DNA of 64,000 bases. Origin: Papaver somniferum (lineage: Eukaryota > Streptophyta > Magnoliopsida > Ranunculales > Papaveraceae). Position 1 is the stretch's first letter. Every line of letters begins with the position of its first letter. Position numbers and translations under genes: made by a program. The DNA is taken from assembly GCF_003573695.1 (NCBI RefSeq), contig NC_039368.1:6595860-6659859 (forward strand), read 5' to 3'. The notes under the pieces are model-generated. The model was given only the letters and a program-made list of their open reading frames with translations. It had not been told where the DNA came from and did no database searches. Below are positions 22,053-33,102 of the stretch, one piece after another.

Positions 22053-25000
22053 TCATTCACCACCACCACCACGACCACGGCCCCGTTTAGGAGCACCACC
22101 ACCACTACTACATTCACCACAACGGGAACGACCCCTCTTTTTGTAAACATTCATTTTGGCTTGTGCTTCCATCCTAGCTTGTGCTTCCCTCTTTATTTCA
22201 GCATCAGCTTGCTTGAACAATTCGGTGGCATCCTCATTGTCAACATTGCTAGAAAAATCGATGTGCTTACTTTGCTCTTCAATCGACAAAGGCTCTCCTA
22301 TTTCTCTCGCACAACACATCACCCTCACAAGGCTCTTCAAAAGCTCCTTCTATTTTCAATTAAACAACAAACAATTAATAGAATAATTCGATAATGTAAT
22401 CTTAAAACAGTGATAGCAACTCTAAAATACTTACAAAGAACTTAAGACTTGTTGTTGGGTCTTTCGCTGCCATCTTCCTCTTACGAGCCAATTGTTCAGC
22501 AGTCATTTCCCTAATCACAGTAGGTTGAGCCCAACCCAACTACCACGGCATGTATCTCTCATGAGCTTCATGACCTTCGGTCACCTCGTCCAAAAGACTC
22601 GTATCGACTTTCCAATCACGTCTTCCGTTCCAATGATCGTTAACTGGCGCTGGAGCGTAACGGACGTCAATACCTTTTTTGGACGTGCTGCACTCATCCC
22701 TTACCACTTTAAAGAACGTCTCATCATCGAAATGGGGTTCTTCTTGGACGTAACCCAATTGCTGCATTACCCGATGTGGATCGTACATTGAAAATCCATG
22801 GGTGAACAACAAGGGATCGTAGTAGAATGCAACATCATCTCTGCTTTGGATTAAATCTTGATTTCTAGCAGCTCGATACGGATCAAATGTTACCTCATTC
22901 GTAATCAATTTGTCCAAGGCGATTAGCACGTTGATAAGCAGCGACGACATATCCTTATCCTGAGCACCCTTAAAACTGTATCTTTGTCCTCTCGGCTTAT
23001 CAATCGCAATTTTATCATTCAGTTTGACGTAGGGGTTGACTTTCACTAAATTAGGGAAGTGCTCATATATCCAAACCTATGGAAACACAAAGTTTAGTAA
23101 GAATCTTACATTACAAGCATTTTGCAAATATAAATGATTTAGATAATAAAATTACCTGGAAGAGACAGATTTGCATTGACTTGCGCAATGAGTGCACTTG
23201 AAGTCTTTGTCAATTCATTGTTCAAGTAGGCGACCACCGCAGTAACCCAAGAATACTCATGCATCTGATCCAAGGGATCCAATATAGTTGAATATACCTG
23301 GCGTCGACCAAGCTTCCGGAACTGTCAGGGAAGATACATTTGCCCAGGACATATATCAAATAAGATGACGCAGTAGCATTGATTCGCACCAAGTCCACCC
23401 TTCCTTCCATATCATAAATTTTCTTGGTCCCAGAGAATGTGTCCCTCAACTTCTTCAAATTAAACTTCTTGATTAGATGACCATCCTTCATCACAAGCAT
23501 AGACTCTGTCTGAACCTGATTCCAACCGAACAAATCTTTGGTCAATTTGAATATCTCCTGCCAAGAAATTCTATTATCGAAGCCCTCACTAATTGCTTTT
23601 CCCTCAACCTCAAAGCCTGGAATTTTATGAGCATCATCAGGAGTTATCGCCATATCACCGAATAGGAATAACATTGTATCAATCTTTATGTAGAACCTCT
23701 CACAGAATGAAGATATGGTAGCTTCTTGACAATCGCTTGCACCTCGTCACATTCCTTGTCAAGTGGTCAATTCTTAATCACTGAACATGAAGCTTGGCAC
23801 CTCATGAGACGGATGGCATGCTTGTGATCCTAAATACCAAACACACAAAATGAAAAAATAAATACAAATAATTGAAGAAAATTTAAGATAGATACAGTTA
23901 AAATAAAAATCAAATTTGAGATTACTTACAACAGTATTTTGGATTTCACATGCCCACGTGTCTTTGTATCCAAAAAGAACAACTCCACCATCTTCCGGAG
24001 TCCCCTTTAGAGGCTCACCTGGTTTCAGTTTAACCTTCAAGTGAGGGGGATGCATGCGGGAATCAGCTGGTTTAGTGATAACCCGCTTTGGTCTTTCGGT
24101 TTCAGTTGAAGCTTGGGTTTGTTGATCATTAGCTTCAGTTTGTTATCTATCTTCTTCTTCTTCCTCTTCCTCTTCAACAATTTCATCTTCTTATCCTTAT
24201 CTTTATCTCCGTTACTATCACCATCATCACCATCATTACCTCCTCCAACAGGTAGCATGTCTTCTTCATCATCATCATCATTGTTGCCTCCTCCAGCAGC
24301 CGGAGTTCTTTCAACATCATCAACATCATCATCTCTTCTACTAGATGGACTCCCTTGGTCTTCATCTTGAGTTCCATCTGAATCACTTGGTTCCAGTGGT
24401 GCTTGAGAATCATTCCGTACACTGATCTTGAGCGTTCCCGGCACAACGAATGCCCCTCGATGTGTTGCAGTAAAGAGTTTCTCACCAACACGAGGAGGTT
24501 TTGAAGGAGGAGTAACATATTTCTTCTTTTCCTTTGCAACCTGAACAAGAACAATTAAGAAAAAATTCATAAGTCGGCAGGGTCGACATATATAACCAAT
24601 CCGACGGAACAATGGTCGGAAGGGTCGATATCTAAACTACATGCCGGCGGAAAAATGGTCGGCATGGTCTTATTCAAATAACCTGCCGGCTTGTAACAAC
24701 TATGAACACAGGATTTTCAAAATCAATAGTTGGCAAGGTCTATAATCAAAACAATACCGGCTAACATAAAGCCGACAGGGTGGTATTCAAATAACATTCC
24801 GACTTTTAAAGTTTAAGGCATTAGGAGATACTCAAAAATTGAAATACGACCGACATGGTATTTGAATTATAACCTACCGACCCAAAGAAAAAAAACTACC
24901 GCCGGCAAGCTCTTAGGTTGAATAACTTGCCGGCCCTATAAAAGAAGTTACAGATACTAAACAGCCGGGAAGATCTTCAACCTAAGAGCTTGCCTACCAA

Positions 25001-25310
25001 CCCTAAACATTAAAAGTCGGCAAGGTCGTGGAACAAACACCTTGCCCACTAAATAACTGCAAATCCAAAAATTCAATTTTTCTGACCTAATTTGACATGC
25101 AAACATGAAATTGAAGTAGTGGAGTGAGTTTAAGTAGGTCCTTACTTTATTAATCGCACCATTTCTTGGTTTCAGCGGCGTTTATTTCTTCTTCTTCGAC
25201 GGTTTTTTTCTTGACTTTCCTTTGAACTAAATTTACAAATCCAGGGTTATATTCATTGGGTTTCGATTAGCGTCTTTCATACGAGTAGCCTTCCACCGTG
25301 GTGGTTCCAT
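22053..25310 (-). pseudogene. Plant mobile domain (PMD) gene, five exons, broken
   Basis: Exons inferred from GT-AG borders and frame: 25310-25146, 24540-23930, 23829-23156, 23076-22436 and 22349-22053. Exon 2 encodes a long acidic Asp/Gly-rich and Lys-rich stretch and ends CEIQNTV. Exons 3 and 4 hold the PMD core: LFGDMAITPDDAHKIPG, SYLIYVLGKCIFPDSSG, MHEYSWVTAVVAYLNNEL, then VWIYEHFP, EVTFDPYRAARNQDL and YDPHRVMQQLGYVQ. Exon 5 is a basic RGRGRGGGGE tail. Lesions: frameshifts in exon 1, in exon 2 near 24100, and in exon 3 near 23690 and 23285; a TAG stop at 22540-22542, after which the frame continues to the next splice donor. PMD proteins (MAIL1/MAIN family and transposon versions) have poorly known nuclear roles. 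The gene lies wholly inside the 5.6-kb transposon and is probably element-encoded. Confidence 0.75.
24573..25021. repeat. Right subterminal array of RCCGAC/GTCGGC sites
   Basis: GTCGGC at 24573, 24658 and 25016, GCCGAC at 24771, and ACCGAC at 24849 and 24876, within repeated phrases such as GTCGGCAAGGTC and CCTGCCGGC. Part of the array falls in the intron between PMD exons 1 and 2. Confidence 0.8.
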
Positions 25311-25795
25311 GTTTGAAGATTAATCAGAATTTTCGAACCGACGAGTTTCGGTGGTGGGGATTGAGGAGATACGGTAAGGTGTTTGAGGAGGAGAAGAAAA
25401 AGAGTAGAAGATCAAAAGAAAGAAATAAAACTGATTTAGGGTAATTAGAATTATAAAGGGTAAGGGTAGTATTGTAAGTTCACCCATTAGGACTCCCCCT
25501 TAGCCCTTAAAAAGAGTCCCTTTAAAATTGGGTATACCCCAATTAATCTGGGTATACCCCAATCAAGCCAGGTTGAAATAGTCATCAGTTTGATTTTATT
25601 TTCCTTAAATTTTTCATCCCAAGCTAGTCGATCCAAGCCAAAATTGAAGTGAAATTCCTAGTTTATGAAACAAAAACCAAGTAATAAGTTAGGCTAGTTT
25701 AGCCATTTTTTTCTTTTCATTTTTTTTTTGTCGGAAGCTCCTGAATGACCATGTAGCATGACTACTGGATGACTGCTGCCACGGTGGTGGTCGGA

Positions 25796-25973
25796 CAAGG
25801 GCGGAACTACATGATTGCTAGGGCTAGCTTAAGCCAGCCCCAACAAGCCAAAAAACCATTTATTTTATAGCCTATTTTGAGTTGGATCTAATTATGCGTG
25901 TTTATTTTACCATTAAGCCATCCCAAATAAAGGATCAAGCCCTCCCCATACCCAATGTCCAGTTCCGCCATTG
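25796..25973. mobile_element. hAT-like MITE, about 178 bp
   Basis: Terminal inverted repeats CAAGGGCGGAACT (left) and CAATGGCGGAACT (right, reverse complement). Flanks TGGTCGGA and TTGCCTGA match at five of eight positions, a decayed 8-bp duplication at best. Confidence 0.5.
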
Positions 25974-28290
25974 TTGCCTGACGAACTAGTACAACGTACT
26001 CAACCATAACTGTTAACACCAAAGTTACGAAGATTTCTTGGTGTTCACAATCAATAATAGAAGTATAAAGAAAATCATAGTAAAATGAGTAAACAAGTAG
26101 TATGAAGATGGATAAAGAGAGGCGGCGATGTGTATCGAAGCCTGCGCCGTTGTGAACATACTTAACAAATCAAACATGATAAAAATATATGAATTGATTT
26201 AAATAGCGTCAATATGGATGAAGAATATAAATATGACATTGATAAAGTAAGTGCAGTAAATAAAGAAGACAACGATTTACGTGATGCAGCACTAAGGCCT
26301 ACATCCACGGGGTGTTGAGAGTTTGACTATGGATTGAAGGTAGCTACAAAGTTCAGTCGAATGAATTTGAGTAAAATGGGAAAGATAAGATTACATAATG
26401 GTAGTTCATATCTAATACTCACTTTCTTTCTCCTAAAACACTTCTTCCCAGTCTAAAATTGCCGACCCCTTGATATTTGTTGGAAAGGGGTATTTATAGA
26501 GTCTTCGAGTGGGTCCCTCCTTCGACAGTTGTAACACACTCTCTTGATCAGTGTGCCCATCCCGCTGATACTCGACGTATTCCTTCTGATGATTCTTCGG
26601 TTGCTACGTCGGGTCGCGATGATACACTTTCTCTCTATCCACTCATGTTCTTCCAGGTAAGAGCTTTCACCTCGCATTTATTTTGGGTGGTTGGAGCAAT
26701 CCCACGCCTTGATAGCTGTTAAAGTTGTCTTTTCTTTTCGATGTCAGTTTGATCGTATCTGGTTCGTCCATTTTGAATTCATCTCGAGATGGGGTAAAGT
26801 TGATCTGTGGTCTATTTATGTGCTTCGAGGACGAGGTTTCATCCCGTTCTCCTTAATCTTCCGATCGATAGATGCACGTCTATGTATCCACATGGATGAT
26901 GGTGGTTTGGGACCCCAGATGTTGCTCGGGTGTTAAATGTGTCATCTAATTTTGATGCTCTAGTGTTGTATAGTCTCACTTGTTCAATCTTATGAACATG
27001 TGGTCAGTGGTGATTTTGTGTATACATTTTGCCCTTTTTCTTCTAAATTTGAGTAAGAGTAAAAATGGAAGAAAATTCCCACGAGTGCATGTTTTTCATT
27101 ATCTGAAATAACTCCTCAATTCCCACGGCAGTTTTCAATTTATTTTGGTTATAAATATGGGAGAGGTTCATGACTAAGGAGATTTTATTCTTGTTCTTTG
27201 TATATTCTTCTAACATTATTTCCCGAAGAAATAACTTCTCTGTTGTTATTCCTTTCCTTTGTCTGCTTCTTCTTTAATATTCTTGTTTTGTCAGGGAATT
27301 TTATTTGATAGATTATCTTCATCTTTGTTTATGGGTGAAAACTGTTTCTGCTGGTTTTGGTAAATTTGCGTGTGTGCGGATGAGAAACGAATCTAAACCC
27401 TAAACAAGTACACTTCATGGGTACTTTAGATTCGAGAGATAAATCTGTACAATTCTGGCCTATACCAAGAAATGTTCGTTTCAGACTTGCTTCGGTCACA
27501 AAGTGAAGGAGATGGGGTTGATCTTAGGGAGGGAAGCGAAGAGGGTGTTGAGATTGTGAAGGTGTTGGTTGTTTATGACTTGTATCAGAATGTTGAACTG
27601 GCTTGCATAATATAAGCTATCAGTTCTGGGTGTTTCTGGATACGATGTTAGCAACAACTTGGTTTCTGGTGTTGTTCTGAAATAGGTCGAAGAACCTATT
27701 TATACAAGTCATTTGAGCGCAATCCTCATCTCGTAGGAAGTGGAAGAAATTAAGTGATGGAGTAGTGGGGTCATGTAGGGATGGTGATTGTCACACGATC
27801 ACGCCTTTTCCCACTTCCCTCATCACCGTTAACCGTCCATCTTTTCCTGACACGTTCTCGTAATGAGCGCGTTGCGCGCCGCACGCTGTAAGCCGCTAGA
27901 CCAATACCCCAGTAAGTATCCCCTATTTTGTGATATGTTTGATGTCTCGAGTGAGTGGCTCAAGTCGTAGGACTTGCCGCAAAAAATAAAATACGGTGCT
28001 ACTAAGTTATTTTTCGAATTGATATTCATGAAATATCGTATGTGCTCGATGCGTGTGATGCATCGCTTTCGAGCAGCTCAAACAATCGATATGCATGAAC
28101 CATCGTTGTTTTAAAGCTTGATTGAATAAGTCGCGGATTGAGCGTCTTAAAATAGCAGCATTCCAGACTACCTTTGGGTGATTGTTTGAGGGCTGTGTAA
28201 ACAAGCCATCGCTTGGTCGATCACTCCATGTGGAAGAGATGCGGCTGGTGATTGTCATGCTGCTTTGCAGGTTTGATGGAAATAAATCTA
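25974..28290. other. Unassigned repeat DNA, probably old LTR sequence
   Basis: No protein-like ORF. GATTTACGTGATGCAGCA and GCCTACATCCACGGGG near 26274-26311 resemble phrases common in plant LTR retrotransposons. TATA-like sites occur at about 26490 (TATTTATAGAG) and 27695 (CTATTTATACA). From about 27800 the base composition becomes more GC-rich than the surrounding DNA. Confidence 0.35.
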
Positions 28291-29200
28291 CATCATCAAA
28301 TTATGCATGAAAATCTGTACGGACGACATGATTTACGACAGTTGTGCATTGCCGTTGATGAAACTCGGGGTTTAGGAACCGTGCGTCGTCCCTTCTTTGG
28401 CAAACTGAATTCAAACACTGAGTTCTAATCCGCATGGGCCGATCGGAAATGCATGGAGGCAGGCTGCCGGCGTGCATGTCTATACCTTTTGGTTTATCAA
28501 AATTCATATATAGGCCACTCAATTCGACCGGCGAAGATGAGTGGTTACGATGAATTTGTGACATAAATACATTGCCGCAAAGCAAAAATTAGGGTTTGAA
28601 GTCCGCGTGACCTATCACCTATTAGGCGTTCGTTTCGAGGCATCTAACCCTGATTTGCACAGGCCGGACGGTCACATGTAAAGGTGGCCAATGGTGAAAT
28701 GTTAACACCTTTGGGACCACTTGAATCTATATCTACACCATCCGTTTAGGCTGGAGAAGATGGATGTTCGTGATCAATTTACGACAGAAGCATGTTGCCG
28801 TAAACCTTAAAAAGGGTTTTGAGACAGCCACGTCCACGCGAGTTTGACCAAGCGATTTGGAATGCTGTTGGCTTCCCTTTGGGGAATCGATCACGTGGGG
28901 ACAATATTGGGATGGCGGTGCACTTATGTGCACCTTCCTGACGGTCCAAAATGCGATCTAAGCCATCCAAGTAAGCTGGCTAAGTTGGATAGTCGTGATC
29001 GATTTAAGACACTAGTGTACTTCCGCGACCCAAATTAGGACTTAGAAGAATCACGTCTTCCATGTTTCTGGCAATCGATTCATCACTCTATAGCCTTGCC
29101 TTGGGAAAGCCGCTCGAGTGAGGGGAAAGTGGGGCCGCCAGTGTGCATGCCAGCGCTTTCCTAATCACTTATGTTGTTCGAATTCCTTTTCCAGTAGCGC
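28290..29200 (+). repeat. Fourfold diverged tandem repeat, period about 223 bp
   Basis: A recurring block (GTGATCAATTTACGACA...TTGCCG...AGGGTTT) appears at anchors 28330, 28552, 28775 and 29000, spacings of 222, 223 and 225 bp. Copies are strongly diverged. The surrounding sequence (GGTCGGAACACTGG, CATGCC) continues to about 29400. Such arrays are known in untranslated regions of some Ty3/gypsy elements; that origin is inferred. Confidence 0.6.
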
Positions 29201-29499
29201 GACCACCCTACTTGGGGTTGGCTTTTGACGTTGTTGGGAGGTGTTTGGGAAAGGTTTTATTGGTCGGAACACTGGTGGGACCGCCGACGACCATCATGAT
29301 GGTTGCCCATTCCTGCCCGGGTTTGGCTAGGCTTGTTAAATTTCGCGGCCAAATTGTGTGGCCGTGATCGTTTCTGAGACTGATACAGACACTCTAGATT
29401 TCACTTAAGAAAATTAAGCATGCTTGATTGAGCTTACCTTAATAAAAGGTGTGTCGATGGAAGATTCTCTTTGTTAGAGAGTGATGTAGCCTGAGCGTG

Positions 29500-31923
29500 T
29501 GTTAGAGCATTGCTCGGTCGAACTCGCATGCGTTCATATCTCAAGCATGTTTGTCAATGTTAGTGATCAAAACTATAAGTCTTGATTTCTAGTATATTAT
29601 AGCTAAGTCTCGGACTAGGACAGAAAGTGCAGTTGAGCTCAAGGACTTCATGGCGATTCATCATACAAGTAGAAGAACTACTCAAGGAACCGGTGAAACT
29701 TCTCGACAAAAAGGTATGTGAAGACTTGAACTTATCTGTCACTCAAAAGTCTATCTACTCTATCTCTTACTCTTTGAGACAAGAAGTCGTATGCTATATA
29801 CTTGGATTATACACATTTGGTATTTCGACCCGAGTATACCTCACCTATCTATGTCTCAAAATATGTGTTGGTAAGCTTTTCGCTTCGATCAAGTTTATCT
29901 TTACCTAGTGACGAAAGTCATGATATGTTTCAATCATCTTGAAAATTGCTTTGACTAGAAATGGTGTAACAACTATATAACGTCCTCTAAGAATGTTTCA
30001 ATGGTTGAAATGAGAGTTTAGATTACATAACCAATGGTGTACATAAGCATTGTTGTGGAAACACATTTATGTATAAGTCCTATTCCTTGAACCAAAGTTT
30101 GCGAACTTTGTTGATCAAGAGAACCGGAAGAATGGAATGAGCCAAGTCTTCGAACTGCGAAGTTCTCAAACCCGAGAATTTCTGCTGCAGTTGACAAATA
30201 CTTGCGTGAAGCTAAGTCCGCGAACCGGAGAAGTGCTCAAATCCGAGAAATTCTGTTGGAGTTTGTAAACTCTTCCCGGTAACTTAAGTCCGCGAACCTA
30301 GTCCGCGAACTTGAGAAGGTTATATATCTGAAGACGATTTATGAACTTAAACTTAAAAAGACTAAGTAATGCAGTTTTCCAACAGTGGCTATAAAAGTTC
30401 ATGAACCGATTCAAGTGAATCAAATCATCTTTGCTTCAATTGTGTCTTGTGTAGTACATGAGATTTCCTTGCAATTGAACAACTCTCTAACTAGTTCATT
30501 TTGAAGTCATTTGAACTAGTTATGGTGAAGAAGAACATGGTTGATATGAAATGATCATATGGCTAACCTTTTAGTTCACTATTGTTGAACCAACAAGTGC
30601 ATACGTTTGGGTACGGTTAACAAACCTAGAAGCGTGCATTGTCAAGTGTGTATAACAAGCTATGTTTTCGACCTAACGGTTGAGAAATATCAGCTTGAAT
30701 CTAAATAAGGTTTTCATCTAACGGTGGATATTGATTTCTTTGTTACCATGGTAACCTAATTGCAAACCTTGATTTGAAAGACTATATAAAGGAGACATCT
30801 AGTATTGTGAAAAACTAATCCCCACACCTTACGTGTGATACTAGTTTGCATACTAGAGTCGGTTCTCCTTTAACCCTTTGGTTTTCTTCTTCTAAAACCA
30901 GGTTAACGACTTAAAGACTTCATTGGGATTGTGAAGCCAAACCGATACTACTTTTATCGTAGTTGTGTTATCTGATCTTGCATCTTCTATCGTACGAGTA
31001 CAATCAGATTGATTGGCTTGAGATTCATATCTCCGATAGGCAAGATATAAAAAGTAATCACAAACATCTTCGTATCATTGTTTGTGATTCCGTAACATCT
31101 TGTTTCTCTACCATACAATTAAGATTGTTGTGAGGTAATTGATAACTCTGGGATGTTCTTCGGGAATATAAGACCGGATTATCAATTGGTTCCTGTTCAC
31201 CTTGATTATTATCAAAATACGGAACAAAACATTTAGGGTTTATCTGTGGGAGACATATTGATCCTTTGATAGGCTTGTCTTTGGGAGACAAATTTGTTTA
31301 TTGTCAAAGCCTGAGATTTTGGTTCGCAGCAACTCTTAGTTGTTGTTGGGATCAGCTGAGGGAATCAAGTGCGCAGTATCCTGCTGGGATCAGAGGCGTA
31401 GGTAGTACAACTGTACCTTGGATCAGTGGGAGACTGATTGGGGTTCAACTACAGTCCAGTCTGAAGTTAGCTTGGAGTAGGATAGTGTCTTTAGCGGCTT
31501 AATACAGTGTGTGTTCAATCTGGACTAGGTCCCGGGGTTTTTCTGCATTTGCGGATTCCTCGCTAACAAAATTTATGGTGTCTGTGTTATTTCAATTTCT
31601 GCATATATTTTTTTTATCTTTATAATTGAAATAATACAGGTTGTGCGTTTGAATCAATCAATCGGAAATCCGACCTTTGGTTGTTGATTGATAGTGATTG
31701 ATCCTTGGATATTGGTCTTTGGTACCATCCAAGTTATTCCTTGTATTTGATTAGAACTTGCAGTTCTTGCTTGAGTAAATCAAATCAAGAAGAGAGATAT
31801 AAACTCGTTGATATACTTTTAATTGATTGTGTCTAGTTGATTCTCTTAAAAGTATATTAGATTTTGTCCATACAGATTGCTAAACGAAATATTGGGTGGT
31901 GTTGTTAGACCCCCGCTTTTTCA
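29500..31923 (+). mobile_element. Solo LTR, SIRE-like copia family, plus orientation
   Basis: A 2,424-bp LTR beginning TGTTAGAGCATTGCTCGG and ending CCCCGCTTTTTCA. No primer-binding site follows and no polypurine tract precedes it, so it is solo. The flanks GCGTG (29495-29499) and GCGGG (31924-31928) match at four of five bases. A TATA box TATATAAA lies at 30783-30790. It is of the same family as the minus-strand LTRs at 33.1-47.3 and 57-64 kb but differs in the U3 repeat region (GTCCGCGAAC-type repeats at 30215-30320). Confidence 0.85.
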
Positions 31924-31928
31924 GCGGG

Positions 31929-32752
31929 TATTTCATGCATACTTCAATATTGGCACTTCGGGAGATTCACGCTACTCTACTGAGAGTGAACACTTAATCG
32001 TCATGTTATGTCAATATGAGGGTTCGGCTGAGAACACAGCACAGAAAATACCAGGCGAATCATGCATTAATTGGTAATGCTAACATAATACACATAATAT
32101 TTGGGATTTTTGTTGCACGCACCATTCTGAGTGAATTTCATGTATATATTGAATTGCTTCAAATAAATAAAGCGAAGAGGTTTTCTACACTCATCACTTA
32201 TTAAATGGCTTTACCTTTTGCAAGATGTCAGCGCATTAAATTTGGTTTTACAATTTTAGCCCTGAACTAAAATCCACCATCAACAATCTTTTACTTCTCT
32301 GTCAGCACGGATTTATCAATTTTGAGACCTTAGATTTCTCGGTGCTACTTGTTTTAGATTTCGTCATTGTTGCAGGTATGTAAGAGCTTTTGTGGCTTAA
32401 TTTATCTTTATCTTTAGTTCTGAAATTGAATATTCATGCATGTTTCTGTTATTTTTGCTTGTCTGGGTTTCACGATAAAGAACATGATATACATCAATAT
32501 ATATACTTTTCCCTGTTCTTCATCGTGAAATTCATTGATGCTTGATCTTTTCTGTAACAGTTGATTCGACTCTTGATTTTTTTCATTGTTCTTGACTTTA
32601 GATGGCTTACATGATATGCATAAAATTAGGTTTTGATGTTCTTCATTGGTGCTGCTTGAACTGTTCTGTTATTTTTCTGATCTTTGGTCTTCATTACTTT
32701 TAAAAAATTTAGGGTTATGATGAATGGTGAGAGTGATGACTGAAGAATATAT
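31929..32752. other. Spacer before the Pro/Ser-rich frame
   Basis: No protein-like ORF. TTGCAGGTATGTAAG near 32374 looks like abutting splice signals, and T-rich tracts suggest intron or 5' UTR sequence of the transposon-type gene that follows. Confidence 0.3.
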
Positions 32753-33102
32753 TTGTATAGCTTTTATAGGTCTCTGCCGCAGCATAGTCCTCCTGATACT
32801 TCTCAGCCAAATCCTCTACCACGAAGATCTACTTCCCAGCCTGGTCCATCTGATTCTTCACAACCAAATCCTCAATCACAAAGATCTCCTTCACAGAGTG
32901 GTCTTTATGTTTCTTCTCAACCAAATCTTCAAACACGGAGATATACTCCTTCAAATCCTCTGAAGACATCTTCTTCTAGAGGAAAAATTGGTCTCATAGT
33001 TTCTCGGTATGTTGCGACTCGTCCGACGGATAATCCTTCTTCACAGAGGTCAAATATGGTGAATGTCCAACCTCTTCACATGATTTCCCTAATTAATCCT
33101 TA
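32753..33102 (+). pseudogene. Pro/Ser-rich ORF with three 57-bp repeats, interrupted by the copia insertion
   Basis: An open frame encodes three repeats of about 19 residues built on SQPNP...RS (TSQPNPLPRRSTSQ, SSQPNPQSQRSPSQ, SSQPNLQTRRYTPS), then a basic segment and MVNVQPLHMISLINP. It is cut at 33102 by the copia LTR. Reading from 47277 on the far side in the same phase continues open for 15 codons to a TAG at about 47322, again Ser/Pro/Lys-rich. This looks like the N-terminal part of the coiled-coil transposon-type gene at 47.3-54.9 kb. Parent family not recognised. Confidence 0.45.

Larger units (their letters stand above)
19975..25572 (-). mobile_element. 5.6-kb TIR transposon encoding a plant mobile domain protein
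   Basis: The termini are inverted repeats of about 40 bp. The left begins CCTAGCTTAATTGGGATA and continues TACCCAGATTAATT; the right, reverse complemented, begins CCTGGCTTGATTGGGGTA and continues TACCCAGATTAATT. It is flanked by a perfect 8-bp duplication TTGAAATA (19967-19974 and 25573-25580). An 8-bp duplication fits hAT or a Mutator-like element with a short duplication; the terminal sequence does not decide. Subterminal regions on both sides carry many short repeats of GTCGGCA and GCCGAC. The only recognisable gene is a broken PMD-type gene on the minus strand; no transposase was recognised. PMD proteins are known from several plant transposon groups. Confidence 0.85.

Noticed and set aside
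24113..24370. Ser-rich plus-strand ORF
   Set aside because: It is the antisense of the acidic Asp-rich exon of the PMD gene.
22053..25310. PMD gene as an ordinary host gene
   Set aside because: It lies wholly between inverted termini with a perfect 8-bp duplication and has several frameshifts and a stop; element origin is the simpler reading.
28290..29200. CRISPR-like array
   Set aside because: Units are about 223 bp, diverged throughout, with no short identical repeat and unique spacers; this is plant nuclear DNA.
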